From: Amphritea atlantica
Lineage (GTDB): Bacteria; Pseudomonadota; Gammaproteobacteria; Pseudomonadales; Balneatricaceae
Direction: 5' to 3'
NCBI GenBank assembly: GCA_024397875.1
Contig: CP073344.1
Location: 1,603,001 to 1,667,000, forward strand
Length of the DNA stretch: 64,000 nucleotides
In this document: piece after piece, positions 24,122-33,591 of the stretch
How positions within the stretch are numbered: position 1 is the stretch's first letter
Layout of the letters: each line of letters opens with the position of its first letter
Notes under the pieces: generated by a model
What the model saw: only the letters and a program-made list of their open reading frames with translations
Database searches by the model: none
What the model was told of the DNA's origin: nothing
Position numbers and translations under genes: made by a program

Positions 24122-25516
24122 TCAGCGGCTGATACCCTTGCCGGCAAACAGTTTCTTTTTCCGGGCTTTCTTTTTCCCGCGGACAAACAGTGCCATCGAC
24201 TCGATGTGGTGGGTTTGTGGGAACATATCCATTACCAGAAATTCCCTGAGATGATAGCCTTCTTCGCCGAGTAGCCGGCTGTCCCGCGCGAGAGCACCCG
24301 GATTGCAGGAGATGTAGAGAATCAGCTCCGGCCTGAGGCTACAGATCTGTGGTATCAGTGTGGCGGCACCGGTGCGCGGTGGGTCGAGAATGATTTTGTT
24401 GTAGCTCTGTCTGAACCACTGTAAACCCTTCAGATTATCTGCCAGGTTGGCGCAGAAGAAGCGGCAGTTCTGCAGTTGATTGTGTAGCGCGTTGCGTTCG
24501 GCTTGCTCTACCATCGAGAGGCTTCCCTCGACACCCGTTACCGATGCGCCGGTGCGCGCCACCGGAAGTGAAAAGTTGCCCAGGCCACAAAACAGATCGA
24601 GTACCTGGTCTTCCGGCTTCAGCTCCAGCAACTGGCAGGCTTTGTGCAGCATCTGCTGATTGATTTCGGCATTTACCTGAATGAAATCACCGGGACGAAA
24701 CTTAAGTTCCAGCTGATTCAGCGTGTAGCTGGTTAAGCTGTCAATGTCCGGGTCTGAATCCGATCCGATCACCTGCAGCTGTAAACTCAGCCCGTAATGT
24801 GTGGCCAGCGCGGTGAAAACATCCCGATGTTCATCGCTGAGTTGTTTTTTTAATCTTAGTGACAGATAGCCACCCTGATCGCCCAGATCGACATCCAGCT
24901 GAGTAATATACTTAATATCACCCGTGTCTCTGAGTGCCTCTCTGACCCGGCTGAATATATCGGCTACCCGTGAATCGAGCACTGCGCAGCTGTCAATCTG
25001 GCAGAGCAGGTGGCTGCCACGCCGGCGAAAACCGACAATGGGTTCGCCATCAAATAGCTGATTGATACCGATGCGGGCGCTGCGACGATAATTCCAGTTG
25101 GTTGCAGTCAGCGCAGTGCTGATCTTCTCTGGCTGGGTATGGCCGATGCGCTGCAATTGTTCCAGTACCTGAGTCTGTTTCAATTCGATCTGGGCATCGT
25201 TATCCAGGTGTTGCAGGTCACAACCGCCGCACTGTTGATAATGTGGGCAGGCCGGATCAATCCGGTGGCTTGAGGCGGCAACAACTGTTTCGGTGTATCC
25301 CAGATAAAAGCGGGCTTTCTCTTCGCTCAGTCGTGCCAGAACCTGTTCGCCAGGGAGTGCATTGTCGATAAACGCTGCTTTACCCTGATAGCGCCCAACA
25401 CCGCGGCCATCATAGCTGAGGGATTCGATACTCAGCTCTACCGGCTCAGTCGGTAAAGGGTGAGCGGACTTACGGGCCGGGGGCTGGTTTGGGGTATGGG
25501 AACGGTTCTGTTTCAT
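24122..25516 (-). CDS. rlmD: 23S rRNA (uracil-1939-C5)-methyltransferase RlmD
   Basis: 464 residues: N-terminal TRAM domain (about 25-85), 4Fe-4S cysteines in CPHYQQCGGCDLQ plus a fourth in QIDSCAVL, SAM-binding VLDLFCGLGNFSLP and the catalytic motif ILDPPRTGA with ISCNPGALARD carrying the nucleophilic Cys. That set is diagnostic of RlmD/RumA rather than TrmA. The C-terminus is unusually basic (GKKKARKKKLFAGK), perhaps aiding RNA contact. Followed immediately by rluA. Confidence 0.94.
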   Translation of the reverse strand: MKQNRSHTPNQPPARKSAHPLPTEPVELSIESLSYDGRGVGRYQGKAAFIDNALPGEQVLARLSEEKARFYLGYTETVVAASSHRIDPACPHYQQCGGCDLQHLDNDAQIELKQTQVLEQLQRIGHTQPEKISTALTATNWNYRRSARIGINQLFDGEPIVGFRRRGSHLLCQIDSCAVLDSRVADIFSRVREALRDTGDIKYITQLDVDLGDQGGYLSLRLKKQLSDEHRDVFTALATHYGLSLQLQVIGSDSDPDIDSLTSYTLNQLELKFRPGDFIQVNAEINQQMLHKACQLLELKPEDQVLDLFCGLGNFSLPVARTGASVTGVEGSLSMVEQAERNALHNQLQNCRFFCANLADNLKGLQWFRQSYNKIILDPPRTGAATLIPQICSLRPELILYISCNPGALARDSRLLGEEGYHLREFLVMDMFPQTHHIESMALFVRGKKKARKKKLFAGKGISR

Positions 25517-25735
25517 GTGCTTCTCCTGACGAAGCGCGGATTCTACCAGTGAAGAGAGATTAAAGCATTAAAGTCGGCCGAAAGCGCCGAGGCGACAGGG
25601 CTTCCCCCGGACGAAAGTTATTTTTATTAAAACTTATGGTCATAATATCATTTTTTAAAGCGGTTAACGCTTCATACGGCTGCCTGTCCGGGTATAAAAT
25701 TGTGCTAACTACTATCAATTGAGCAGAGCAGGTTT

Positions 25736-26719
25736 ATGTCACAGGAACATCCGTTTGCCCCCTTTGTGCGAATTCTGGGAAAAGGAAAGCAGGGCTCCCG
25801 CTCACTGAGTCAGGCTGAGGCTCGCGAGGCGATGGAGATGATTTTAGACGGTCAGGTAGAGCCAGAGCAGTTGGGTGCGTTTCTCATGCTGTTGCGGGTG
25901 AAAGAGGAGTCTCCTGAAGAGCTGGCCGGGTTTATCGAGGCTGTGAGGGGGCGTTGTGCAGCTCCGCAACAGTTGAAAGTGGATCTGGACTGGTCGACTT
26001 ATGCAGGCAAGAAACGTCAGTTGCCGTGGTTTATTCTGGTTGCGTTGATACTGGCTGAAAACGGTATCCGGGTATTTATGCATGGTGCCCGGGGGCATAC
26101 ACCGGAACGGATCTATACCGAAGACTGTCTGACACTGTTTGGTATCACTGCCTGCAACAACTGGAGTGAGGTCGCTGAGTCGCTGGAGGCCTCGCAGTTT
26201 GCCTTTATGTCGATCAATACGCTCAGCCCGGAGATGGGTCGAATCATCAACCTGCGTCCGGTGCTTGGACTCAGGTCGCCGGTACACACGCTTTGCCGGC
26301 TGATCAATCCCCTGCACGCGCAGCACACAGTTGATGGTGTTTTTCACCCGGCTTACGGCCCGATGCATCAGAAAACATCCCAGCTGCTGGGGGTTGAGAA
26401 TGGCCTGACAATTAAAGGCGATGGCGGTGAAGCTGAGGTGAAACCGGATGCTGAGTGTGATTTGCAGTGGACTCGCAGCAGTGAGTACAGCACCTCTCAG
26501 TGGCCGCGCTACTACCCACGCCGCCTGGTTAAGCAAAATCTTAATCCGGATGATCTGTTAGGGCTATGGCGCGGTGAAACAGCTCATGAATACGGTGAAG
26601 GTGCGGTCATCTCAACTCTGGCACTGATACTCAAGCTACTGAACAAAGCCGATGATGATGGCGGATGCTTCGAACTGGCAGAGCAGATGTGGCAAGGGCG
26701 GAATAAGGGACGATTCTGA
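25736..26719 (+). CDS. ybiB: TrpD2/YbiB-type glycosyltransferase-fold nucleic-acid-binding protein
   Basis: 327 residues of the anthranilate phosphoribosyltransferase fold (NP-like helical N-domain and Rossmann-type C-domain). The phosphoribosyl-binding site is not TrpD-like: where TrpD has GTGGD, this protein has STYAGKKRQLPWF, and HGARGHTPERIY and ARPL-type NLRPVLGLRSPVHTL follow. This is the YbiB/TrpD2 pattern, whose E. coli member binds DNA non-specifically and is SOS-induced. No LexA-type box is visible upstream. The start ATG 25736 has only a weak AGGT site. Confidence 0.85.
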   Translation: MSQEHPFAPFVRILGKGKQGSRSLSQAEAREAMEMILDGQVEPEQLGAFLMLLRVKEESPEELAGFIEAVRGRCAAPQQLKVDLDWSTYAGKKRQLPWFILVALILAENGIRVFMHGARGHTPERIYTEDCLTLFGITACNNWSEVAESLEASQFAFMSINTLSPEMGRIINLRPVLGLRSPVHTLCRLINPLHAQHTVDGVFHPAYGPMHQKTSQLLGVENGLTIKGDGGEAEVKPDAECDLQWTRSSEYSTSQWPRYYPRRLVKQNLNPDDLLGLWRGETAHEYGEGAVISTLALILKLLNKADDDGGCFELAEQMWQGRNKGRF

Positions 26720-26780
26720 GATCGGGAAGCATGCTTTTCTGGCTAGACGTCACTGGGTGGCTTGCTAGCGGTTAAACTCG

Positions 26781-26850
26781 GCAGAGCCGCCAGCAGGGTC
26801 GCAGACTTCGTTCTGGCAAGCAGCGAAGTTGCGACTGGTGGCTGCTCTGC
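26781..26850. repeat. Long imperfect inverted repeat between convergent genes
   Basis: The two arms GCAGAGCCGCCAGCAGGG...TCGCAGACTTCG (26781-26810) and its near complement (26824-26850) pair over about 25 bases with three small bulges, around a 13-base loop. It lies between the ends of ybiB (plus) and the CPA2 antiporter (minus). There is no T-tract, so it is not a classical terminator, but as an RNA it would form a stable hairpin in both directions. It is not an attC: no RYYYAAC/GTTRRRY pair frames it. Confidence 0.6.
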
Positions 26851-26854
26851 TGCT

Positions 26855-28024
26855 TCAATCTCTTCTGAGCTTATCCGATACAGCAATCGGGCTTGGGAAG
26901 TTGAATATCACTACGTATGTAGATAGCAGGAAAGTCAGAATGGCTGTTGCCTGAATAACGTGGGAGGCTTCCTGGCCTATCATTGCGGCGCTGGTTGCCA
27001 TGTAGGCGATCAGCAGTGAGAATTCACTTATCTGGCCCAGCCGGAAACCCACTTCCCAGGCGAGCCTGTTGCTTTCACTGATACTCTGTAACAGAAAGCG
27101 AAACACGACAGGTTTAATTATCAGAACCAGGGCCGCCAGTATCATTGCCGGGATAATGATCTGTCCCAGAAGTCCCAGATTAAAGCTGGCGCCAATAGAA
27201 AAGAAAAACAGAATCAGGAAAAAGTCACGTAACGGCCGTAAACTGGTGGCGATATACTGAGAAATTGGGCTGGTTGCAAGGCTGACTCCCGCGATAAAGG
27301 CACCGATCTCTGCCGACAGTCCCGCCGTATGGGCCAGTTCAGCAAGGCCGAGACACCAGCCAATAGCGACCAGAAAGATATACTCATGGAAACGGTCAAA
27401 TTTCTGAATCAGTGGCAGTAGTATATAGCGGACAAACAGCAGTGCGGCGCCGATAATCAGGGGTAAAGCGATAGCTGTTTTAAGGAAGGTTGTGAGCTGA
27501 TCGGTACCGTCGTCTCCGCTATTGAGAAACAGCAGTACCAGAATCGCAATGACGTCCTGCAGTAGCAATAAGCCCACTACAAGTTCCCCGGTATGTTTGT
27601 GGTGCAGTACTGTAGTTGGCAGCAGTTTTATACCGATAATGGTACTGGAAAACATCAGTGCGACACCGATAATAATCGCTTCTGTGCGGGTAAAGCCAAA
27701 CGCGATGCCCACCACATAGCCGATAGCCATAAAGATGATGGCGCTGAAAATTGCCACCAGTGTGGCTTTTTTTAGCATATGGACAAGATGGCTGGGCTGC
27801 ATATCGAGTCCCAGCAGGAACAGCAGGAAGATGATGCCTATATGGGATATATCTGAAAGCAGCGCGGTATCCTGGATAAAGCTATAACCGTAGGGACCCA
27901 GTGCTGCACCCAGCACAATATATGCAACAAGGAGTGGCTGACGTGTATAGAGTGCAATCGAGGCGAGTACAGCTGCCCCGGTAAAGATAAGAAAGAAAGA
28001 GAACACCAGACTTTGTTGCATCAT
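26855..28024 (-). CDS. CPA2-family cation:proton antiporter (KefB/RosB-like membrane domain)
   Basis: 389 residues, all membrane: 11-13 helices, no RCK/TrkA-N domain. Conserved blocks GLDMQPSHL, VALMFSSTIIGIKLL, GLLLLQDVIAILVL (the QD of antiporter site) and GLSAEIGAFIAGVSLA. Probably exchanges K+ or Na+ for H+. The Kef C-terminal nucleotide-binding domain is absent, so it is either a short CPA2 form or has its regulator elsewhere. Downstream of the MATE gene on the same strand by 78 bp. Confidence 0.87.
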   Translation of the reverse strand: MMQQSLVFSFFLIFTGAAVLASIALYTRQPLLVAYIVLGAALGPYGYSFIQDTALLSDISHIGIIFLLFLLGLDMQPSHLVHMLKKATLVAIFSAIIFMAIGYVVGIAFGFTRTEAIIIGVALMFSSTIIGIKLLPTTVLHHKHTGELVVGLLLLQDVIAILVLLFLNSGDDGTDQLTTFLKTAIALPLIIGAALLFVRYILLPLIQKFDRFHEYIFLVAIGWCLGLAELAHTAGLSAEIGAFIAGVSLATSPISQYIATSLRPLRDFFLILFFFSIGASFNLGLLGQIIIPAMILAALVLIIKPVVFRFLLQSISESNRLAWEVGFRLGQISEFSLLIAYMATSAAMIGQEASHVIQATAILTFLLSTYVVIFNFPSPIAVSDKLRRD

Positions 28025-28102
28025 AAATAAGAAAACATCCTGTACATTAAGGCTGGATTGATCGGTTGAGCTGATTCGGATTACCCCTTCAGTCTAACCA
28101 AT

Positions 28103-29431
28103 CTATATGTGGATATGAACCCAGTTACGCTGCTTCCAGATATAAATAAAAATCAGCGAAGAGCTTGCCCGGTGAAAAACCTGTAACAGCCAGATCCCGA
28201 TGAGCCCGTAACCCAGCCATGGACCGATCAGCCAGGCCAGAGGCAGATAAAAAAACCATTGCCCTGCAGTACTGATGAGTAGGACAGACCGGTTTGCACC
28301 CGCCCCCAGCAGTGCCTGTGTTAAGACAATGGCGGCGGCATCCAGACAGATGGCCAGTGCCGTGAGCATCAGCGGGGTATGTGCTTGATTAATGGCTTTA
28401 TCGGTAGCCAGAAACAGACTCAGCAGCTGATCCGGGTATAGCCACATTGGCAGGCTGAACAGGAAAATGATGACAACCGCCGTGATAATCACATCCCATC
28501 CCCAGCGGCTGGCCAGTGCGGGGTTGTGTTGCCCCAGCGCATGACTGACCAGCGTGGTGGAGGCTACACCCAAGCCGACGGCCGGCAGAATCAGGAGCAG
28601 TGCCAGATTTATCAGCACATGTCCGATTGCCTGTTCGGCGGTTCCCAGTAGTCCGATAATCCAGAACAGAACCATAATTGAAACGGCAAAGAAAAATTGC
28701 TGTATGGAGTGAGGAATGGCCAGGCGCAGTAGCGATCTTAGCTCGTTAAGTGTGGTGTGCTTGAAGCTGAATAAGCCGTTTCTGGCCGCAGATGGCAGTG
28801 TTACCAGCGCGAACATAGCCGAGCCCAGGTAGAGTGAAATGGTTGTTCCCAGGCCAGCCCCGGGAGCACCCATGGCCGGAATACCAAAATGACCAAAGAT
28901 AAGAATGTAGCTGATCAGCACGTTGAGAACTTGCACCATCAACAGGATGCGCAGATAAACGATCGGTCTGTTGGTGCCGTTCCAGTAGCCGCGAAAACTG
29001 AGATTCAGTCCGACCGCCAGAAGTGCGAGAACACGGTAGCTGAAGTAGTTATCAGCAATGGTCTGGGCCTGAATGTCATCACTCAGTAGCGTCATTAACC
29101 ACTCTGAGTTGATATAAAACAGGATGCTTAGTGGTATAGCGGCGCAAAATGCGACAACGACTCCCCAGCTCAGTGGCGCAGCTGTTTCTGAGTCGAGTTG
29201 TTGTCCACGGCGGCGGGCAACAAGTGCCTGAACACCGGATGAGAGGCCCAGTATCAGGCTGACTGCAACGAAGTTGGTATATCCCCCGATACCCACGCCC
29301 GCCAGCGCAGTTTCACCCAGGCGGCCCACCATCGCGGCGTCTACCAGATTGAGAATGCTTTGTGACAGCATGCCGCCAATAATTGGCAGCCCCAGGACGA
29401 GAATGGTTTTAATGCGTTGCAGGCGATTCAA
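28103..29431 (-). CDS. MATE family multidrug/Na+ efflux transporter (NorM-like)
   Basis: About 442 residues with 12 hydrophobic helices in two symmetrical halves. N-terminal motif LGLPIIGGMLSQSILNLVDAAMVGRLGETALAGVG is the DinF/NorM hallmark; the second half repeats it as AIPHSIQQFFFAVSIMVLFWIIGLLGTAEQAIGH. It exports cationic drugs coupled to Na+ or H+. I chose TTG 29431 (AGGGAA upstream, family-length N-terminus); the frame stays open to a TTG at 29563, which would add 44 unconserved residues. Confidence 0.85.
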   Translation of the reverse strand: MNRLQRIKTILVLGLPIIGGMLSQSILNLVDAAMVGRLGETALAGVGIGGYTNFVAVSLILGLSSGVQALVARRRGQQLDSETAAPLSWGVVVAFCAAIPLSILFYINSEWLMTLLSDDIQAQTIADNYFSYRVLALLAVGLNLSFRGYWNGTNRPIVYLRILLMVQVLNVLISYILIFGHFGIPAMGAPGAGLGTTISLYLGSAMFALVTLPSAARNGLFSFKHTTLNELRSLLRLAIPHSIQQFFFAVSIMVLFWIIGLLGTAEQAIGHVLINLALLLILPAVGLGVASTTLVSHALGQHNPALASRWGWDVIITAVVIIFLFSLPMWLYPDQLLSLFLATDKAINQAHTPLMLTALAICLDAAAIVLTQALLGAGANRSVLLISTAGQWFFYLPLAWLIGPWLGYGLIGIWLLQVFHRASSSLIFIYIWKQRNWVHIHI

Positions 29432-29630
29432 AAATCCCGATTCCCTGTTGTCGAAATGGGCTGCAAAATGCCCATCATAATGTTGTGCGGACTGCCACAA
29501 AGGTGTAAAACGGGGCAGTTTAACAGAATTGAATAGGCGATGTTCTGGATAATAACTGAGCAATTTACTCAGGTTTAGAAAACGTGTATCCTTTCAGTCA
29601 TATTGAGACAGTGATTTAACAGGAATTTTA

Positions 29631-30224
29631 ATGAATATTACAGTCACCGAGTCAGCTGAAATCTACCTTGCTGAGCTGCTTGAGAAACAGAATGTTGAAG
29701 GTATTGCTGTGCGGATGTTCGTCACCCAGCCGGGAACGCCGTACGCTGAAACCTGTCTGGCTTACTGCCGTCCTGATGAAGTGGTCGAAGATGACGTTGT
29801 GATGAAGAAGGAGAAGGTGACGTTTTATTTTGAAAAAAACAGTCTGCCATACCTTGAAGAAGCAACCGTTGATTTTGCAACTGACAGAATGGGCGGTCAA
29901 CTGACGATCAAGGCACCGAATGCTAAAGTGCCTAAAGTCTCTGACGACAGCCCGATGGAAGAGCAGATAAACTATATTCTATACGCTGATATAAACCCGG
30001 GACTCTCTTCTCATGGCGGTGAAGTAAAGCTGATTGAGCTGGTTGAAGAGGAGGCGGGTCATATTGCTATTCTGCAGTTTGGCGGTGGTTGCCAGGGGTG
30101 CAGCGCCGTTGATATGACGCTTAAGGATGGTGTTGAAAAAACACTGGTTGAGCGTATACAGGGACTGGCAGGTGTTCGCGATGTAACCGACCACACAGTA
30201 ACCGACAACGCTTACTACAAGTAA
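29631..30224 (+). CDS. nfuA: Fe-S biogenesis protein NfuA
   Basis: 197 residues: an N-terminal degenerate A-type (IscA-like) domain (about 1-95, [17 protein letters not shown]) and a C-terminal Nfu domain with the cluster-binding [14 protein letters not shown], CxxC. It carries [4Fe-4S] clusters to client proteins, protecting them under stress. AGGAATTTTA upstream of the ATG. Monocistronic; a terminator follows 16 bp after the stop. Confidence 0.95.
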   Translation: MNITVTESAEIYLAELLEKQNVEGIAVRMFVTQPGTPYAETCLAYCRPDEVVEDDVVMKKEKVTFYFEKNSLPYLEEATVDFATDRMGGQLTIKAPNAKVPKVSDDSPMEEQINYILYADINPGLSSHGGEVKLIELVEEEAGHIAILQFGGGCQGCSAVDMTLKDGVEKTLVERIQGLAGVRDVTDHTVTDNAYYK

Positions 30225-30239
30225 GGCTGATCTGCCCCG

Positions 30240-30264
30240 AAGCCCGGCCTGTCCGGGCTTTTTT
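30240..30264 (+). terminator. Terminator after nfuA
   Basis: AAGCCCGG, loop CCTGT, CCGGGCTT with six T residues. Confidence 0.92.
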
Positions 30265-30383
30265 GATTGTAAAACTGATACCCGCCAGACAGCCCACCAT
30301 TTTGGTACGTTGTTAGCCTCAGGATGAACTGATATAACGCTAACAATGATTATTGCTTTTTTATGTAAGTTTTACTGGGGCAT

Positions 30384-30410
30384 GGTTGTTTTTTGCCGTC
30401 TAAACCCCAT
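30384..30410 (+). promoter_or_regulatory. Candidate heat-shock (sigma-32) promoter of lon
   Basis: CCCCAT at 30405-30410 matches the sigma-32 -10 core, followed by TA; a GTTGT element at 30385-30389 lies 15 bases upstream but only partly matches the CTTGAA -35. lon is heat-shock controlled in other gammaproteobacteria, so the location is right while the -35 match is poor. Confidence 0.3.
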
Positions 30411-30492
30411 TAATCATTAAGAACGATATGTTATACAGCCCGTAACTGCTGTCTCTCCCGCAGTTTCTTTCGAAAAAGGAGTAAGGTCCATT

Positions 30493-32922
30493 ATGGCACC
30501 ACTCGAGAATGATAAAGAGATCACTACCACCACGTTGCCGGTTTTGCCGCTACGTGATGTTGTTATATACCCTCATATGGTGATCCCGCTGTTTGTAGGC
30601 CGAGAAAAATCTATTCAGGCCCTTGAAGCCGCGATGCTGCAGGATAAGGAAATTCTGCTGATTGCTCAGAAAAATGCCTCGGATGATGAGCCTGTAGGCG
30701 GTGATCTGTTTTCTATCGGCACAGTCGCGAGCGTGCTGCAGATGCTGAAGCTCCCGGATGGCACTGTAAAGGTTCTGGTTGAAGGTGATTATCGTGCGCG
30801 TATAGAAACCCTGCATACCACTGATACCCACTTCACTGCAGATGTAACTGTTTTACCGGTCAGCGAAGTCAGTGACAGTGAAGCGGAGATTTATAAACGT
30901 ACTGCACTGGATCAGTTTGAGCGTTTTGTTCAGGTGAATAAAAAGATTCCGGCTGAGGTTCTGACCTCGCTGGGTTCGATTGATGAGATTGGCCGTCTGG
31001 CGGATACGATTGCCGCGCATATGTCTCTCAAGCTGGATGAAAAACAGAAAATATTAGAAATTCTGGATGATAAGCTGCGTCTGGAACATCTGATGGCGCT
31101 GATGGAATCTGAGATCGACCTGGTTGAAGTTGAAAAACGGATCCGTGGCCGGGTTAAGAAGCAGATGGAAAAAAGCCAGCGAGAGTACTATCTGAATGAG
31201 CAGATGAAAGCGATTCAGAAAGAGATGGGCGACCTGGATGAAAACGGCAATACCGATATCGAAGAGTTGAAAAAACGCATCGATGAAGCGGGTATGCCGA
31301 AGGAAGCGCTAGATAAAACTCTCAATGAATACAACAAGTTGAAGATGATGTCTCCGATGTCAGCTGAAGCGACTGTTGTGCGTGGCTATATCGACTGGAT
31401 GCTGCAGATCCCATGGTCGAAGCGTTCTAAACTGCGTCATGATATGAAGCGTGCAGAGGTCATTCTCAACGAAGATCATTACGGCCTCGAAGAGGTCAAA
31501 GACCGCATTCTTGAATACCTGGCGGTACAGCGCAGGGTGCGTAAGCTTAAAGGGCCTATCCTTTGTCTGGTGGGGCCTCCGGGTGTGGGTAAAACCTCTC
31601 TGGGTCAATCGATCGCACGGGCAACTAATCGTGAGTATGTGCGTATGGCGCTGGGTGGCGTCAGGGATGAAGCCGAAATTCGGGGACACCGCCGTACCTA
31701 TATCGGTTCGATGCCAGGCAAGCTGATTCAGAAGATGTCTAAAGTGGGGGTTAAAAACCCGCTGTTCCTGCTCGATGAGATCGATAAAATGGGTATGGAT
31801 CAGCGTGGCGATCCGGCTTCAGCACTGCTGGAAGTACTCGACCCTGAACAGAACAGCACTTTCAATGACCACTACCTGGAAGTCGATTACGACCTCTCAG
31901 ATGTGATGTTTGTCTGTACCTCAAATTCCATGAATATTCCCGGCCCGCTGCTGGACCGTATGGAGATCATTCGTATTCCGGGTTACACCGAGGATGAAAA
32001 ACTTAATATAGCGCGTAAGTATCTGATACCTAAGCAGATTAAGATGAATGGTCTGAAGAAAAATGAACTGACGATCGAAGATGAAGCGGTTACCGATCTG
32101 ATCCGCTATTACACCCGCGAAGCAGGTGTTCGGGGACTGGAGAGAGAGCTCGCTAAGATCTGCCGGAAGGTGATTAAAGAGATCGCACTGGGTGACGATA
32201 AGAACGCTTCGATTGTCGCTAATAGCGGGAATCTGGAGCATTATTCGGGTGTACGCAAGTGCAACTTCGGTGTTGCCGAAGAGCAGGATCGTATCGGTCA
32301 TGTGACCGGTCTGGCGTGGACCTCAGTCGGTGGTGATATCCTCACCATTGAGTCCGCTGTCGTGCCTGGTAAAGGTCGTCAGATTCGCACCGGTTCCCTT
32401 GGCGAGGTGATGCAGGAATCGATTCAGGCCGCTATGACTGTGGTTCGCAGCCGGGCGGAATCGCTGGGTATTAATCCTGATTTCCATGAGGAAAACGATA
32501 TCCATATCCATGTGCCTGAAGGTGCAACACCAAAAGATGGACCAAGTGCTGGTATCGGGATGTGTACTGCATTAGTATCTGTCCTGACAAATATTCCGGT
32601 CCGCTCCGATGTAGCGATGACCGGAGAGATCACCTTGCGTGGGCAGGTACTGCCTATCGGTGGCTTGAAAGAGAAGCTGCTGGCAGCCCATCGTGGTGGA
32701 ATCAAAACAGTTATTATTCCGGATGAGAACAAGCGTGATCTGAAGGAAATTCCTGAAAACATCAAAGCAGACCTTGAAATCTGTCCGGTTAAATGGATAG
32801 ACGAAGTATTGCAAATTGCCCTGAAATACAGTCCTGAACCGCTGACTGAGGAGCAAAAAGCAAGCTTTTCTGAAAAGAAAAAGCAAGCAAAAAATGAGCG
32901 GGGACAAATAAAACCACATTAA
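30493..32922 (+). CDS. lon: ATP-dependent protease La (Lon)
   Basis: 809 residues: N-terminal substrate-binding domain (about 12-205, opening [20 protein letters not shown]), coiled-coil linker (205-300), AAA+ module with Walker [10 protein letters not shown] (Lys367) and Walker [12 protein letters not shown], and the C-terminal serine protease with catalytic dyad Ser685 in [11 protein letters not shown] and Lys728 in [11 protein letters not shown]. It degrades misfolded and short-lived regulatory proteins. The upstream 268-bp intergenic region ends in GAAAAAGGAGTAAGG. hupB follows, the conserved lon-hupB-ppiD order. Confidence 0.97.
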   Translation: MAPLENDKEITTTTLPVLPLRDVVIYPHMVIPLFVGREKSIQALEAAMLQDKEILLIAQKNASDDEPVGGDLFSIGTVASVLQMLKLPDGTVKVLVEGDYRARIETLHTTDTHFTADVTVLPVSEVSDSEAEIYKRTALDQFERFVQVNKKIPAEVLTSLGSIDEIGRLADTIAAHMSLKLDEKQKILEILDDKLRLEHLMALMESEIDLVEVEKRIRGRVKKQMEKSQREYYLNEQMKAIQKEMGDLDENGNTDIEELKKRIDEAGMPKEALDKTLNEYNKLKMMSPMSAEATVVRGYIDWMLQIPWSKRSKLRHDMKRAEVILNEDHYGLEEVKDRILEYLAVQRRVRKLKGPILCLVGPPGVGKTSLGQSIARATNREYVRMALGGVRDEAEIRGHRRTYIGSMPGKLIQKMSKVGVKNPLFLLDEIDKMGMDQRGDPASALLEVLDPEQNSTFNDHYLEVDYDLSDVMFVCTSNSMNIPGPLLDRMEIIRIPGYTEDEKLNIARKYLIPKQIKMNGLKKNELTIEDEAVTDLIRYYTREAGVRGLERELAKICRKVIKEIALGDDKNASIVANSGNLEHYSGVRKCNFGVAEEQDRIGHVTGLAWTSVGGDILTIESAVVPGKGRQIRTGSLGEVMQESIQAAMTVVRSRAESLGINPDFHEENDIHIHVPEGATPKDGPSAGIGMCTALVSVLTNIPVRSDVAMTGEITLRGQVLPIGGLKEKLLAAHRGGIKTVIIPDENKRDLKEIPENIKADLEICPVKWIDEVLQIALKYSPEPLTEEQKASFSEKKKQAKNERGQIKPH

Positions 32923-32955
32923 CACAAAATAGTGGCAAATCTGGCTGCAACCCGC

Positions 32956-32985
32956 TTGACACCTGATTTGCAGGCTTGGTATAAA
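32956..32985 (+). promoter_or_regulatory. Sigma-70 promoter of hupB
   Basis: TTGACA at 32956-32961, an 18-base spacer and TATAAA at 32980-32985. Start of transcription would lie near 32992, leaving a leader of about 58 bases before the hupB GTG. Confidence 0.65.
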
Positions 32986-33049
32986 TTGTCCGTCAACTTG
33001 CTGGGCATGGGCTACAGAATATAAAAACGATTCATATAAGGGGAACAAT

Positions 33050-33325
33050 GTGAATAAATCTGAACTAATCGACGCAATCGCAGCTTCTGCGGATATTCCA
33101 AAAGCTGCTGCTGGCCGCGCACTGGATGCTACACTGGAATCTATTTCCGGCGCTCTTCAAAAGGGTGATTCTGTTGCACTGGTAGGCTTCGGTACTTTTG
33201 GTGTGAAGGAGCGTGCTGCACGTACTGGTCGTAACCCTCAGACTGGTCAGCCTATTCAGATCGCTGCTGCGACTCTGCCTACTTTCAAGCCTGGTAAGGC
33301 ATTGAAAGACGCTGTAAATAAGTAA
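33050..33325 (+). CDS. hupB: DNA-binding protein HU-beta
   Basis: 91 residues: [21 protein letters not shown] through the beta-arm [30 protein letters not shown], the complete HU fold. Nucleoid-associated histone-like protein. The start is GTG at 33050 after AAGGGGAAC; the ATG two bases earlier is out of frame. The codon use (GCT, CTG, GGT) is that of a highly expressed gene, and its own sigma-70 promoter lies upstream. Confidence 0.96.
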   Translation: MNKSELIDAIAASADIPKAAAGRALDATLESISGALQKGDSVALVGFGTFGVKERAARTGRNPQTGQPIQIAAATLPTFKPGKALKDAVNK

Positions 33326-33364
33326 GAAAAGCTAGCGCCTGATCCGTAAGGATCGCTGGCACCC

Positions 33365-33441
33365 GGAGCGGTAGTTCAGTTGGTTAGAATACCTGCCTGT
33401 CACGCAGGGGGTCGCGGGTTCGAGTCCCGTCCGTTCCGCCA
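33365..33441 (+). tRNA. tRNA-Asp(GTC)
   Basis: 77 nt including an encoded CCA. Acceptor GGAGCGG pairs with CCGTTCC; the anticodon loop CTGTCAC holds GTC at the Asp anticodon; T arm GCGGGTTCGAGTCCCGT. Nearly identical to E. coli tRNA-Asp. It lies between hupB and ppiD, where many gammaproteobacteria carry tRNA genes. No integration at its 3' end is seen. Confidence 0.98.
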
Positions 33442-33522
33442 AATGTGAGATCGCTGACAGTTATGGTTAGTGTTCTCTGGGTAACGAAAACCGGTCAAAC
33501 GGTTCCGTATTGCCAAACATAT

Positions 33523-33556
33523 AAAAGGCGCATCCTGTCAGGATGCGCCTTTTTTT
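33523..33556 (+). terminator. Terminator after tRNA-Asp
   Basis: AAAAGGCGCATCC, loop TGTCA, GGATGCGCCTTTT plus further T residues, a 13-bp perfect stem. It separates the hupB/tRNA transcript from ppiD. Confidence 0.93.
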
Positions 33557-33591
33557 CTATTTGTACATTACCTTAGAGGCCAAGAGGCATC

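Noticed and set aside
26781..26850. Considered as a fifth attC site
   Set aside because: No RYYYAAC/GTTRRRY pair flanks it, and no cassette-like gene adjoins.
33365..33441. tRNA-Asp as an integration site for an island
   Set aside because: No duplicated 3' tRNA fragment, integrase or foreign genes follow; ppiD comes next in its usual place.
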